DNA of 21,858 nucleotides from Opitutia bacterium (lineage in GTDB: Bacteria > Verrucomicrobiota > Verrucomicrobiia > Opitutales > Opitutaceae). The notes under the pieces are model-generated. The model saw only the letters and a program-made list of their open reading frames with translations, did not search any database and was not told the origin of the DNA. The stretch covers positions 1 to 21,858 of the forward strand of contig JANXWT010000370.1 of assembly GCA_025351035.1 (NCBI GenBank). The letters are read 5' to 3'. Of the stretch, positions 1 to 7,865 are shown piece after piece. Numbering within the stretch: position 1 is the stretch's first letter; the number at the start of each line of letters is the position of its first letter. A program made the position numbers and the translations under genes.

Positions 1-1
1 G

Positions 2-2548
2 GCGATGGGCGGCAGCTTCGACCGCGAGCCCACACCCGCAGAGATGGCGAAGATGAAAGCGCTCGTCGACCAGGCGATGCGCGACGGCGCCGTCGGTCTG
101 TCCACCGGCTTGATCTATCTGCCCGGAACTTTTTCCAAGACCGACGAGATCGTTGAACTTGCCCGCGTGGTGACGCCCTACGACGGCATCTACGCCAGCC
201 ACATGCGGCACGAGGACACGCGGATCTACACTGCGCTGGATGAAGTCTTCCGCGTGGCGCGCGAGGCGCATCTGCGCGCGGAGGTTTCCCACATCAAGCT
301 TGGCGGCGAGAAGGCCTGGGGGCAGGCGGACAAGGTGCTCGCCTACATCGAGGCGGCGCGGGCGGGCGGCCTTGACATCACGCAGGACCAGTATGCCTAC
401 ACGGCCTCGAGCACGACGATGCGCCAGTTGATTCCCGACGATGCATTTGCCGGAGGTCACGAGCATTTTCTCGCGGTCCTCGCCGACCCGGTGCAGAAGG
501 CCGATCTCGTGGCGCGGATGAAAAAGAACATCTTGGGCCGCGGCCGGCAGGACTACGCTTTTGCAGTGGTGGCCTCGTTTCGACACGACACCTCGATCAA
601 CGGTCTGAACATCCTTGAGGCGGCAATAAAGCTGCGTGGCTCGGACTCGCTCGATGCGCAGATCGAGGTGATTCTCGACATTGAGAAAAACGGCAGCGCG
701 GCCGGCGTGTTTCACGGGATGAGCGAGGCGGATTTGCAAAAATTCATGCAGCATCCGCAGACGATGATCGCGAGCGACAGCGGTCTGCGGGAATTCGGCA
801 AGGATGTGCCGCACCCGCGCGGCTACGGCAACAACGCCCGCGTGCTGGGCCGCTATGTGCGCGAGCTGCACGTGCTCCCGCTCGAGGAAGCCATCCGCAA
901 AATGACGAGCTTGCCGGCGGCGACGTTCCGTTTCGCGCAGCGCGGCGAGCTGCGCGCGGGTTACTGGGCCGACATTGTTGTCTTCGACCCGGAAAAAATC
1001 GGCGATCCGGCTACCTACCGCGACCCGCATCACTACGCCGTGGGCATTCCCCACGTGCTGGTAAACGGCGTTCCGGTCATCCGCAACGGCGAGCACACCG
1101 GGGCGAAACCGGGCGTGGGCGTTCGCGCCACGGGCGACTTGGCCGCGCAGTTGGAGCGTTTCGTCACGCAGCCGCGTTTCGGCGGTGCCATCTGGGGCGT
1201 CAAAGTGGTCTCGCTCGACTCGGGCCGGACGCTGTTCGAGCACCACGCGGACCGGTTGATGAGTCCCGCGTCGAACTGCAAACTCTACACCGGCGCCCTC
1301 GCGCTCGACCAACTCGGCGGCGACTACCGCATCCGCACGCCGCTGCTCGCGACCGCCAAGCCGGAGGCAAACGGAGAACTGCGCGGTGACCTAATCGTGA
1401 GCGGCCGCGGCGACCCGAGCTGGGGCGCGCGCGAAAGGAAGCCGGAGTTCTGGTCCGTGTTCACGCCGTTCATCGAGACTCTGCGCCGCGCGGGCGTGAA
1501 GCGGATCACCGGCGACGTCATCGCCGACGCCACGTGGCTGCGCTCCCCGCCCGCCGGCGAAAGCTGGACCGTGGACGACATGAGCTACGACTACGGTGCC
1601 GAGATTTCGGGCCTCAGTTTTCTCGACAACTATGTTGAGATCCGCGTCACCCCGGGCGCGAAGGCGCTCGCCGCCCCGCTCATCGAGGCAGTCGAACCGT
1701 TCTCTGGACTCACCTTCGTCAATCATGCGGAGACTGTGCCCGATTCCACCGTGGGCAAAACTGTCGATGCCCGTCTCATCCCGGGCACGCGCTCGGTGGA
1801 GATTACGGGCCGGGTTTGGGTCGGCACGAAAACCCAAGTCACCGAAGCTCCCGTGCCGCGACCGGCGCAGTGGTTCGCGGACAGCCTGAAAGCCGCCCTC
1901 GAACGCGCCGGCATCGCGGTCGACGGTCGGGCGCGGTGCCTCATCTGGCCGGAGTCGCTGGCGCGCGCCGAGGTTTCACTTGGCATGATCGAGTCGCCGC
2001 CGCTGCGCGAACTGGTCGCCGGTTTCATGAAACCGTCGCAGAACCTCGAGACCGATCTGGTGTTCGCGCACCTCGGCGAACTCCGCCGCACGGAAAAGAG
2101 CGCCCCGCTTCGGCGCAGCGATGAGCTGGCCGTGACCGCGCTCGGCGAATTTCTCGCACGCATCGGCACGCCGGCTGGCGCGGTGCAGCTCGACGAAGGC
2201 TCGGGACTCTCGCGCAACAATCTCACGACGGCGGCAGCGACGGTGAATTTGCTCGCGCACATGGCGCGGCACCGCGAGGCCGCGGCGTTCATCGCGTCAC
2301 TCCCGGTCGCCGGCGTCGATGGCTCGCTGAAGAAACGCCTGCGCGGCACAGTGGCCGCGGACAATGTGCGCGCCAAGACGGGCACGCTGCACTGGGCCAA
2401 CACACTCTCCGGCTACGTCGCCACCGCTGCGGGCGAAAAGCTCGCGTTCAGTCTCATGCTCAATCGCTACGTCGCTCCGACGGGTCGCAAGGAAACCGAC
2501 GAGCTCGATGAACTTGCCGTGCTGCTCGCCCGCCATGATCACCGCTAA
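2..2548 (+). CDS. dacB: N-acyl-D-amino-acid deacylase fused to PBP4-type D-Ala-D-Ala carboxypeptidase (5' partial)
   Basis: The frame is open to the left edge, so the N-terminus, with any signal peptide and the first metal ligands, is missing. Residues are counted from the ATG at position 5. Residues 1-375 match the C-terminal part of D-aminoacylases of the amidohydrolase superfamily: GLSTGLIYLPG (31-41), SHMRHE with His66, EVSHIK with His96, ASDSG with Asp258, and HPRGYG; the last three blocks match known metal/active-site regions. Residues 376-847 form a complete S13/PBP4 penicillin-binding domain: SNCK at 423-426 (nucleophile Ser423), SQN at 678-680, GSGLSRNN near 732-739, and KTGT at 791-794. 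The PBP4 part has no signal peptide of its own, so the fusion must be exported as one chain. Its expected role is D,D-carboxypeptidase/endopeptidase action on peptidoglycan plus release of D-amino acids from N-acyl forms. Its 3' end overlaps the next gene by 14 nt, which suggests an operon. The domain calls are strong; physiological coupling of the two activities is inferred. Confidence 0.9.
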   Translation, partial: AMGGSFDREPTPAEMAKMKALVDQAMRDGAVGLSTGLIYLPGTFSKTDEIVELARVVTPYDGIYASHMRHEDTRIYTALDEVFRVAREAHLRAEVSHIKLGGEKAWGQADKVLAYIEAARAGGLDITQDQYAYTASSTTMRQLIPDDAFAGGHEHFLAVLADPVQKADLVARMKKNILGRGRQDYAFAVVASFRHDTSINGLNILEAAIKLRGSDSLDAQIEVILDIEKNGSAAGVFHGMSEADLQKFMQHPQTMIASDSGLREFGKDVPHPRGYGNNARVLGRYVRELHVLPLEEAIRKMTSLPAATFRFAQRGELRAGYWADIVVFDPEKIGDPATYRDPHHYAVGIPHVLVNGVPVIRNGEHTGAKPGVGVRATGDLAAQLERFVTQPRFGGAIWGVKVVSLDSGRTLFEHHADRLMSPASNCKLYTGALALDQLGGDYRIRTPLLATAKPEANGELRGDLIVSGRGDPSWGARERKPEFWSVFTPFIETLRRAGVKRITGDVIADATWLRSPPAGESWTVDDMSYDYGAEISGLSFLDNYVEIRVTPGAKALAAPLIEAVEPFSGLTFVNHAETVPDSTVGKTVDARLIPGTRSVEITGRVWVGTKTQVTEAPVPRPAQWFADSLKAALERAGIAVDGRARCLIWPESLARAEVSLGMIESPPLRELVAGFMKPSQNLETDLVFAHLGELRRTEKSAPLRRSDELAVTALGEFLARIGTPAGAVQLDEGSGLSRNNLTTAAATVNLLAHMARHREAAAFIASLPVAGVDGSLKKRLRGTVAADNVRAKTGTLHWANTLSGYVATAAGEKLAFSLMLNRYVAPTGRKETDELDELAVLLARHDHR

Positions 2549-3467
2549 TCATTTCCGGCGCGCGCTGGGCGTCGGCGCGGGCCTGTTGCTCTGCGCTCGG
2601 CTGGCGCTGGCGAGCGAGCCACTGGTGTTCGGTTCGATCGAAACGAAAACACCCGCGGGACCGGTGCACGGTTGGTGGGCGAAAATCCATCTCGACCAGC
2701 CGGGCGTGCGGCTCGATGCCACCGCGCCGCTTGCCGCGCGAGATAACTTGCCGCCGGGCACCGAGGCGAAGCTGCTGCCGGTCAACGAGTGGGCCGAGGC
2801 CAACGGCACGACACTCGCGGTCAACGCGGGTTTCTTCTCCATGCTCACGGATCCCAAGCCGGCTTCGGCGGAGTATACCCCGAATTACACGACCGGCGCC
2901 CCCTCCGACACCCGCGGTCTCAGCCTGAGCAGTCACGGGCTGGTTTCACCGCCGCGCGTCGTCACCGAGCGCGGCGACCCGGCTCTGCTGATCTACGGCG
3001 ACGGACATGCACGCGCGACCTATGCGCGCGCGAATGATCTTGCCGGTGTCACGTGCGCCGTGGCCGGTATCGGCGCGACCGAAGACGGCAAACAGCCCGG
3101 CACTCTGCTGGTCGAGGCGGGCAGGAACACCGGGGCGACGGCGCGCGTCGCTCCAAACTTCCGGCACCCGCGCACGGCCGCGGGCGTCACGGCGGATGGG
3201 CACACCTTGATTCTCCTCACGGTCGACGGGCGGCAACCCGGCTACAGCGTCGGCGTGACATTGCCGGAACTTGCCGACCTGATGCTCGAACTCGGCGCGC
3301 ACGAAGCACTCAACCTCGACGGCGGTGGGTCCACGTCGTTTTATCTGCGGCGCCCGGACGGCTCCGTCGTCGCCAACCAGCCCAGTGCCGGCAAGTGGCG
3401 TCCCGTCGCTAATCACCTCGGCCTCTGGATCAGCGAGCCCGCGTCCACAACTCCTCCTGCCAAATGA
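2535..3467 (+). CDS. Secreted phosphodiester glycosidase family protein (NAGPA domain)
   Basis: This 310-residue protein begins with a signal peptide: positively charged start, hydrophobic core LGVGAGLLLC and a likely cut after ALA near residue 27. The mature part carries the NAGPA/DUF2233 hallmarks LAVNAGFF (about 94-101) and NLDGGGSTS (from about residue 260). In animals this fold is the uncovering enzyme that removes GlcNAc from a GlcNAc-1-phosphodiester. Bacterial members are thought to act on phosphodiester-linked sugars of envelope polymers. The frame is open further upstream, but the ATG at 2535 is the start that gives the signal peptide. It overlaps the upstream fusion gene by 14 nt and the downstream gene by an ATGA, so the three are probably co-translated. 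The family is clear; the substrate is inferred. Confidence 0.86.
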   Translation: MITANHFRRALGVGAGLLLCARLALASEPLVFGSIETKTPAGPVHGWWAKIHLDQPGVRLDATAPLAARDNLPPGTEAKLLPVNEWAEANGTTLAVNAGFFSMLTDPKPASAEYTPNYTTGAPSDTRGLSLSSHGLVSPPRVVTERGDPALLIYGDGHARATYARANDLAGVTCAVAGIGATEDGKQPGTLLVEAGRNTGATARVAPNFRHPRTAAGVTADGHTLILLTVDGRQPGYSVGVTLPELADLMLELGAHEALNLDGGGSTSFYLRRPDGSVVANQPSAGKWRPVANHLGLWISEPASTTPPAK

Positions 3468-4606
3468 AACCGGGCGAACGACTCGTCTCCCTCGATGCGT
3501 TTCGCGGCGCCACCATTGCTGCGATGTTGCTCGTGAACAATCCCGGATCGTGGAGCGATATTTATCCGCCGTTGGAGCACGCGCCGTGGCACGGGTGGAC
3601 GTTCACCGACATGATTTTTCCCGCCTTCCTTTGGATCGTCGGGGTTGCGATGACCCTAGCGTTCGCGCGGCGGGTGGAGGGCGGGGCGGATCGGGGCGCG
3701 CTTTTTCGGCATGTGACGATGCGCGCGGCGATTATTTTCGCGCTCGGGTTGTTCCTCGCGGCGTTTCCGTTCGGGTTGCTCCCGGCGCACCATTTTTCGC
3801 TCGCGACCGTGCGGATTCCCGGCGTGTTGCAGCGCATCGCGGTGTGCTATCTTGCGGCCAGCGCAATATTCCTGCGCACCAGTTGGCGCGGGCAGTTGGG
3901 CTGGGTGCTCGGACTGCTCGCGGGTTATTGGGCCCTGCTGAAAATGGTGCCGGTGCCCGGTTACGGTCCGGGGATTTTGGAGCCGACGGGCAACCTCGCG
4001 TGGTGGATCGATTCGCATGTGCTGGCCGGCCACACATGGAGCGGCGCGCCGGCCCCGGGGTTCGACCCCGAGGGGATTCTTTCCACGCTGCCGGCCATTG
4101 CGTCCACGTTGCTTGGCGCGCTCGCGGGTCACCTCTTGCGGCGGCCCGAGGCCGGTTCGGCCAAGGCCGCGCGGCTTGGCACGCTGGGCCTTGGGTTGCT
4201 GCTCGTGGGCTTCGTCCTGTCCCGTTGGCTGCCAATCAACAAAAATCTTTGGACCAGTTCCTACGCGGTCTTCATGGCGGGCTGGGCGACGGTGTTCTGC
4301 GCGGGCTTCTACTGGCTGATCGATGTGCGCGGCTGGCGGCGGTGGGCTGTGCCGCTGGAGATTTACGGCCTGAACGCGATCGTGATGTTCGTGCTCGCCG
4401 GACTCGTCGGCCGGTTGCTCGTGTTGATCAAGTGGTCCGATGCGCACGGCCCGGCGGTGACGCTCAAGGGTTGGATTTATCAGGGGCTGTTCGTTCCGCT
4501 GGCGAGCCCGGTGAACGCGTCGTTGCTATTCGCCCTCGCATTCGTCATCGCGCATTTCGTCATCGCGTGGGCGATGTGGAGGCGGAAGTGGTTCGTGAAA
4601 ATTTGA
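3464..4606 (+). CDS. NagX/HGSNAT-like membrane acetyltransferase (DUF5009/DUF1624 family)
   Basis: This is a 380-residue polytopic membrane protein with roughly ten hydrophobic segments. It starts with the family signature SLDAFRG (9-15), followed by EHAPWHGWTFTDMIFPAF. His39 in that block lines up, from memory of the family, with the catalytic histidine of human heparan-alpha-glucosaminide N-acetyltransferase. That enzyme moves an acetyl group across the membrane onto terminal glucosamine. Bacterial relatives, called NagX in some N-acetylglucosamine regulons, often sit with amino-sugar genes. The neighbours here fit: a NAGPA phosphodiester glycosidase just upstream (ATGA overlap) and NagB/PIG-L converging 13 nt downstream. 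I infer inner-membrane acetylation of glucosamine or of a glycan. Simple transport or another acyl acceptor is also possible. Confidence 0.82.
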   Translation: MKPGERLVSLDAFRGATIAAMLLVNNPGSWSDIYPPLEHAPWHGWTFTDMIFPAFLWIVGVAMTLAFARRVEGGADRGALFRHVTMRAAIIFALGLFLAAFPFGLLPAHHFSLATVRIPGVLQRIAVCYLAASAIFLRTSWRGQLGWVLGLLAGYWALLKMVPVPGYGPGILEPTGNLAWWIDSHVLAGHTWSGAPAPGFDPEGILSTLPAIASTLLGALAGHLLRRPEAGSAKAARLGTLGLGLLLVGFVLSRWLPINKNLWTSSYAVFMAGWATVFCAGFYWLIDVRGWRRWAVPLEIYGLNAIVMFVLAGLVGRLLVLIKWSDAHGPAVTLKGWIYQGLFVPLASPVNASLLFALAFVIAHFVIAWAMWRRKWFVKI

Positions 4607-4619
4607 TGCCGCACCGGAC

Positions 4620-6590
4620 TCAGAACGCCGACGAAGCCGCGAACTCCGCCGGGGCGTAACGCTTGAAGGCTTCGATGGCTTCGTATTCGGCGAGGCCGAG
4701 GCCGTTGTAGGCTTGGGCGAGGCGGCGGCTGCGGTCCTCGGTGCGCTGCCAGAATTCGCGGCGGTCCTCGCCGAGGAAGAGCGCCTGATCCTTCTGCGTC
4801 TCATGGCGGAAAATTGCGCGACGGCGGCGGAGCACTTCTTGCGGGCTGAGCGGCACGGCCAGATCGATCTCGTCGAGCGGCCACTCGGCCCACGCTCCGC
4901 GGTAGAGCCACAACTCGGCCTCGGTCAGCCAAGGTGCGCGCGCCTCGGTGGCCAGCGCGAGGGCATCGCGAAGCACATGCAGGCAGAGGCGGTGGGTGCC
5001 GTGCGGGTCGTCGAGATCGCCAGCCGCGTAGATCAGGTGTGGTTGAAATTTTTCGAGCAGGGCCGAAAGGGCGGCCACATCGGCGCGGCCGTAGCGGCGG
5101 CTGCGCGGCTCGGCTTCGTAGAAGGGGAGGTCGAGGAAATGGAGCTGGTGTTCGGCGACGCCGCAGACGCGGGCGGCGGCGATTGCTTCGTGACGGCGGA
5201 TGAGCCCCTTCCAGCGGAGCAACTCCGGCGAAGTGGGCGGCGCGGTGTCGCCACTCAGGCCGGCACAGAAGGCGTCGAGCCGGCCGGATTCCGCCGGATT
5301 GGCCAAGCCGCTGTCCCGCACGAAGGCGAAGAGTCGCCACGCCGCTTCGTTGGAGACCGCGCCGGCGCCTGAGACTTCGTAGGCGATGTGCACGGCGTGG
5401 CCTTGGTCCACCAACCGGCAGAGCGTGCCGCCCATGGAAATCACGTCGTCATCGGGGTGCGGCGAAAGCACGAGCACACGCTTCGGATAAACGGCGGCGG
5501 ACGGCGCGTGCAGCGGGCGCACCGGAGCATCGCCGGGCTTCGCGCGCGCCGGGTCGCGCCCGCCGGGCCAGCCCGTGATGGTGTGCTGCATTTGATAAAA
5601 CCCGATGAGGTTCGCCTCATAGGCGGAACCGTGGGCGCGGGTGAGATCCTGCAGGCCCGCCTCGTTGTAGTCGTCGTCGGTTAGTTTAAGGATGGGTTTC
5701 TGTTTGAGCTGGGAAAGCCAGAGGATCGCGCGGCGGGTCATGCGCTCGTTCCACGCGAGACCCTGGTCAGCCAGCGAGCCGATGAGCCAAGGCGTGCGAT
5801 GGCGGGTGAGCGAGCCGGCGGCGGCGGCATCGAGCACGAAAAGGGCATTGGCGTGCTCCTGCAGGAAGGACGCGGTGACCTGCGAATTGACTTCGCCCTC
5901 GATCGCCTGCCGCACGATGTCGGCCTTGTGCTGGCCCCACGCCATGAGGATCACGCGGCGCGCATTCAGAATGGAGCGCACGCCCATCGTCAGTGCATGC
6001 CGCGGGGTGGCGGCATCGCCGCCAAAATCCCCGGCCGCGTCCCGGCGCGTCAGCGGATCGAGCGTCACGAGGCGCGTGAGCGAGTGGCGCGGGCTGCCCG
6101 GCTCATTGAAACCGATGTGGCCGGTGCGGCCGATGCCGAGACTCTGCAGATCGATGCCGCCGGCCGCCCGGATGGCCTCCTCGTAAGCGGCGCAATGCGC
6201 GTCCACCTCGTGTTTGGGCACCGTGCCTGAGGGCAGATGGGTGCGCGCCGGATGAAGGTCCACGTGGTCGAAGAGATGCGTGCGCATGAAACGCCGGTAG
6301 CTCTGCGGCTGGTCCGGCGACAGCGGGTAATACTCATCGAGGTTGAACGTCGTGACATTGGCGAAGCTCAAGCTCTCCTCGCGGTGGAGGCGCACCAGTT
6401 CCGCGTAGACGCTGACGGGCGTGGAGCCGGTGGCGAGGCCCAGCACGCATGCGCGGCCTTCGCGCGCCCGGGCGCGAATGAGCGCGGCCATCTCGCCGGC
6501 CACGGAGCGCGCCGCCTCCAGGCTCCCGGGAAAGACCGCCAGCGGACCGTGCTCGTGGTGATTTCGCTCGAGGAGGGGGAAATTACTCAT
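4620..6590 (-). CDS. nagB: Glucosamine-6-phosphate deaminase fused to PIG-L (LmbE-like) deacetylase
   Basis: This 656-residue protein has a NagB domain (about 1-300) and a PIG-L zinc deacetylase domain (about 368-640). NagB motifs are GLATGSTP (51-58), NLDEYYPL (83-90) and GIGRTGHIGFNEPGS (152-166). His158 and Glu163 match the E. coli catalytic His143/Glu148, but the E. coli Asp141 position is Thr156. I recall this GRTGH form from other NagB/PIG-L fusions, so it is probably a subfamily trait. PIG-L motifs are SPHPDDD (His378, Asp380, Asp381) and DPHGTH (His530, His533). The expected reaction is GlcN-6-P to fructose-6-P plus ammonia, with the second domain perhaps supplying N-deacetylation; no nagA is seen. 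The ATG at 6590 was chosen because a good promoter lies about 30 nt upstream. The frame stays open to 6713, across that promoter. No Shine-Dalgarno is visible. Confidence 0.92.
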   Translation of the reverse strand: MSNFPLLERNHHEHGPLAVFPGSLEAARSVAGEMAALIRARAREGRACVLGLATGSTPVSVYAELVRLHREESLSFANVTTFNLDEYYPLSPDQPQSYRRFMRTHLFDHVDLHPARTHLPSGTVPKHEVDAHCAAYEEAIRAAGGIDLQSLGIGRTGHIGFNEPGSPRHSLTRLVTLDPLTRRDAAGDFGGDAATPRHALTMGVRSILNARRVILMAWGQHKADIVRQAIEGEVNSQVTASFLQEHANALFVLDAAAAGSLTRHRTPWLIGSLADQGLAWNERMTRRAILWLSQLKQKPILKLTDDDYNEAGLQDLTRAHGSAYEANLIGFYQMQHTITGWPGGRDPARAKPGDAPVRPLHAPSAAVYPKRVLVLSPHPDDDVISMGGTLCRLVDQGHAVHIAYEVSGAGAVSNEAAWRLFAFVRDSGLANPAESGRLDAFCAGLSGDTAPPTSPELLRWKGLIRRHEAIAAARVCGVAEHQLHFLDLPFYEAEPRSRRYGRADVAALSALLEKFQPHLIYAAGDLDDPHGTHRLCLHVLRDALALATEARAPWLTEAELWLYRGAWAEWPLDEIDLAVPLSPQEVLRRRRAIFRHETQKDQALFLGEDRREFWQRTEDRSRRLAQAYNGLGLAEYEAIEAFKRYAPAEFAASSAF

Positions 6591-6626
6591 GGGGGCGGGT
6601 GGACGCGGCGGGCAAGGTTTCACCAC

Positions 6627-6655
6627 ACTATAGGGTTGGCTCCGGGCAGAACCAA
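6627..6655 (-). promoter_or_regulatory. Sigma70-type promoter of nagB/PIG-L
   Basis: On the minus strand, a -35 box TTGGTT (6650-6655) and a -10 box TATAGT (6627-6632) are separated by exactly 17 nt. Transcription would start near 6620, giving a leader of about 30 nt before the ATG at 6590. The -35 box departs from consensus and lies 1 nt from the 34-bp dyad at 6657-6690, as expected for an activator-assisted promoter. Confidence 0.65.
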
Positions 6656-6656
6656 T

Positions 6657-6690
6657 AGCAGAAATGACGATGTTTTTGACATAAATGCCA
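6657..6690. promoter_or_regulatory. Putative AraC-regulator operator, copy A
   Basis: This 34-bp sequence matches 25 of 34 positions of a second copy at 7630-7663. Both are imperfect dyads with half-sites of the form GCAnnnATGnC, pointing inward and separated by a short T-rich spacer. Copy A abuts the nagB -35 box and overlaps the start codon of the AraC-type gene at 6685. It is therefore placed to activate nagB and perhaps to limit expression of its own regulator. Binding by the neighbouring AraC protein is inferred from position and repetition only. Confidence 0.6.
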
Positions 6691-7587
6691 ACCCCCGCCA
6701 CTCCCCGTCTCAAGGAACTCGTTTCCCGACTGCCGCAACCCCAGCATCAACTGGTCGGCCGTTCCGTCACCAAGCTTGCGCTGCCCGACAACGTCGTCTG
6801 CTTTCAGCGCCGCACGGCGGACGAGCTCAACCGCCCGCGACGGGGTCGCGCCCTGCACCACCGCTTTGTGATGATCTGCGCGCTCCGCACGGCCGCGACC
6901 GTCTGCGTCGACGACCGGACGATCCGGCTGCGGGCCGGGCAAGGTCTTCTCGTCTTCCCGTTTCAGTTTCACCATTACGACGAGCCGGCGGGCGAGACGA
7001 TTTCCTGGCTTTTTGTCACCTTTGAATTCTCGGAGGCCGAGGAGCTGTCCGCCTTGCGCTACCAACCCTTCGAGCTGACGCCGCCGTTGCGTTCGCTTGC
7101 GGCCGAGCTGGTCGAGGCCTACGAGACGGAACGCACGGCCGCGGACCTGCCGGTGCTGCTGCTGGCGGTTTTTCTGGCCCGCCTGCGGCGGATCAAATTT
7201 GCAGTGCCGGCGGTTTCGAGCACCGCCACGCTGCAGTCCGGCCTGATGCTGCGGGTGAATCAATTGGCGCAGCGGAGCACCAAGCCACCCGGCATCAGGG
7301 ATATTGCCCGCGCCCTCGGCATCAGCCTCAGCCATCTGCGGGCACGCTTCCGCGCCTCTTGCGGTGTGAGCATCGGGCGGCATCTGCGGCATCTGCGCCT
7401 CGAACAGGCGTGCGGGCATCTGCGGCTCGGCCCGCAGCGGGTTTCCGAAATCGCCGAGCTTTGCGGCTTCACCTCGATCTACAGTTTCAGCCGCGCCTTC
7501 CGCGTGGCCTACGGGGTTTCGCCCCTCGCATACCGCCACAGCGGCCGGGCCGCGCCGGGCGTCCGCCGGCCCCGCCGCCGCGGCTGA
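6685..7587 (+). CDS. AraC-family transcriptional regulator
   Basis: This 300-residue protein has an N-terminal cupin-like sensor region (TIRLRAGQGLLVFPFQFHHY, about 76-95) and a C-terminal double helix-turn-helix of the AraC/XylS type (about 205-295). The latter contains DIARALGISLSHLRARF and VSEIAELCGFTSIYSFSRAF, followed by the usual GVSPLAYR end. It is divergent from nagB/PIG-L and precedes the TonB receptor gene. Copies of one dyad flank it on both sides, so a role as sugar- or muropeptide-responsive regulator of both neighbours is likely. The ATG at 6685 directly follows an in-frame TAA (6682-6684), so no upstream start is possible. There is no Shine-Dalgarno, and the start codon lies inside the putative operator. 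The ligand is unknown. Confidence 0.88.
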   Translation: MPTPATPRLKELVSRLPQPQHQLVGRSVTKLALPDNVVCFQRRTADELNRPRRGRALHHRFVMICALRTAATVCVDDRTIRLRAGQGLLVFPFQFHHYDEPAGETISWLFVTFEFSEAEELSALRYQPFELTPPLRSLAAELVEAYETERTAADLPVLLLAVFLARLRRIKFAVPAVSSTATLQSGLMLRVNQLAQRSTKPPGIRDIARALGISLSHLRARFRASCGVSIGRHLRHLRLEQACGHLRLGPQRVSEIAELCGFTSIYSFSRAFRVAYGVSPLAYRHSGRAAPGVRRPRRRG

Positions 7588-7603
7588 GGGTTTGCTGGTT
7601 GGC

Positions 7604-7622
7604 CCCGCCTCGCGGGTGTTTT
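7604..7622 (+). terminator. Candidate terminator after the AraC gene
   Basis: CCCGC and GCGGG form a 5-bp GC stem around a CTC loop, followed by TGTTTT, 16 nt after the AraC stop codon. The stem is short, so this is a weak candidate. It would separate the regulator from the receptor promoter downstream. Confidence 0.4.
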
Positions 7623-7629
7623 CGCGGTA

Positions 7630-7663
7630 GGCAATAATGACGAATTATTTGACATTTCTGCCA
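7630..7663. promoter_or_regulatory. Putative AraC-regulator operator, copy B
   Basis: This is the second copy of the dyad seen at 6657-6690. Its arms GGCAATAATGACGAAT and (bottom strand) GGCAGAAATGTCAAAT match at 12 of 16 positions around a single central T. Both copies carry CATTTCTGC on the side facing the gene they would control. Copy B ends 202 nt before the TonB receptor ATG. No convincing sigma70 promoter follows it: TCTAAA (7683-7688) and CATAGT (7694-7699) are possible -10 boxes with poor -35 boxes, as expected if an activator is needed. The rest of 7664-7865 shows no gene. Confidence 0.6.
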
Positions 7664-7865
7664 TCGCCCCCAGGCGCTTCACTCTAAACCGGGCATAGTC
7701 GCCCGGAGCGGCGTGGAAATTCTGCTTGGACGCCACCGCCGGTTGGATTAAAGGAACGCCCTATATTTGGCAGACAGGCCCCGAACTTCCGCCATTGCAC
7801 CACCCGGCTTCTTGCGTTCCCCTCCCGCAAGGACACAACCTCACCTACCTACAATACCTACCCGT

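Noticed and set aside
2364..2534. Upstream extension of the phosphodiester glycosidase frame
   Set aside because: It overlaps the PBP4 coding sequence and would bury the signal peptide that starts at 2535.
6676..6681. TTGACA as a -35 box for the AraC gene
   Set aside because: No -10 box occurs at a suitable distance; the hexamer is part of the repeated dyad, where it also occurs in copy B.
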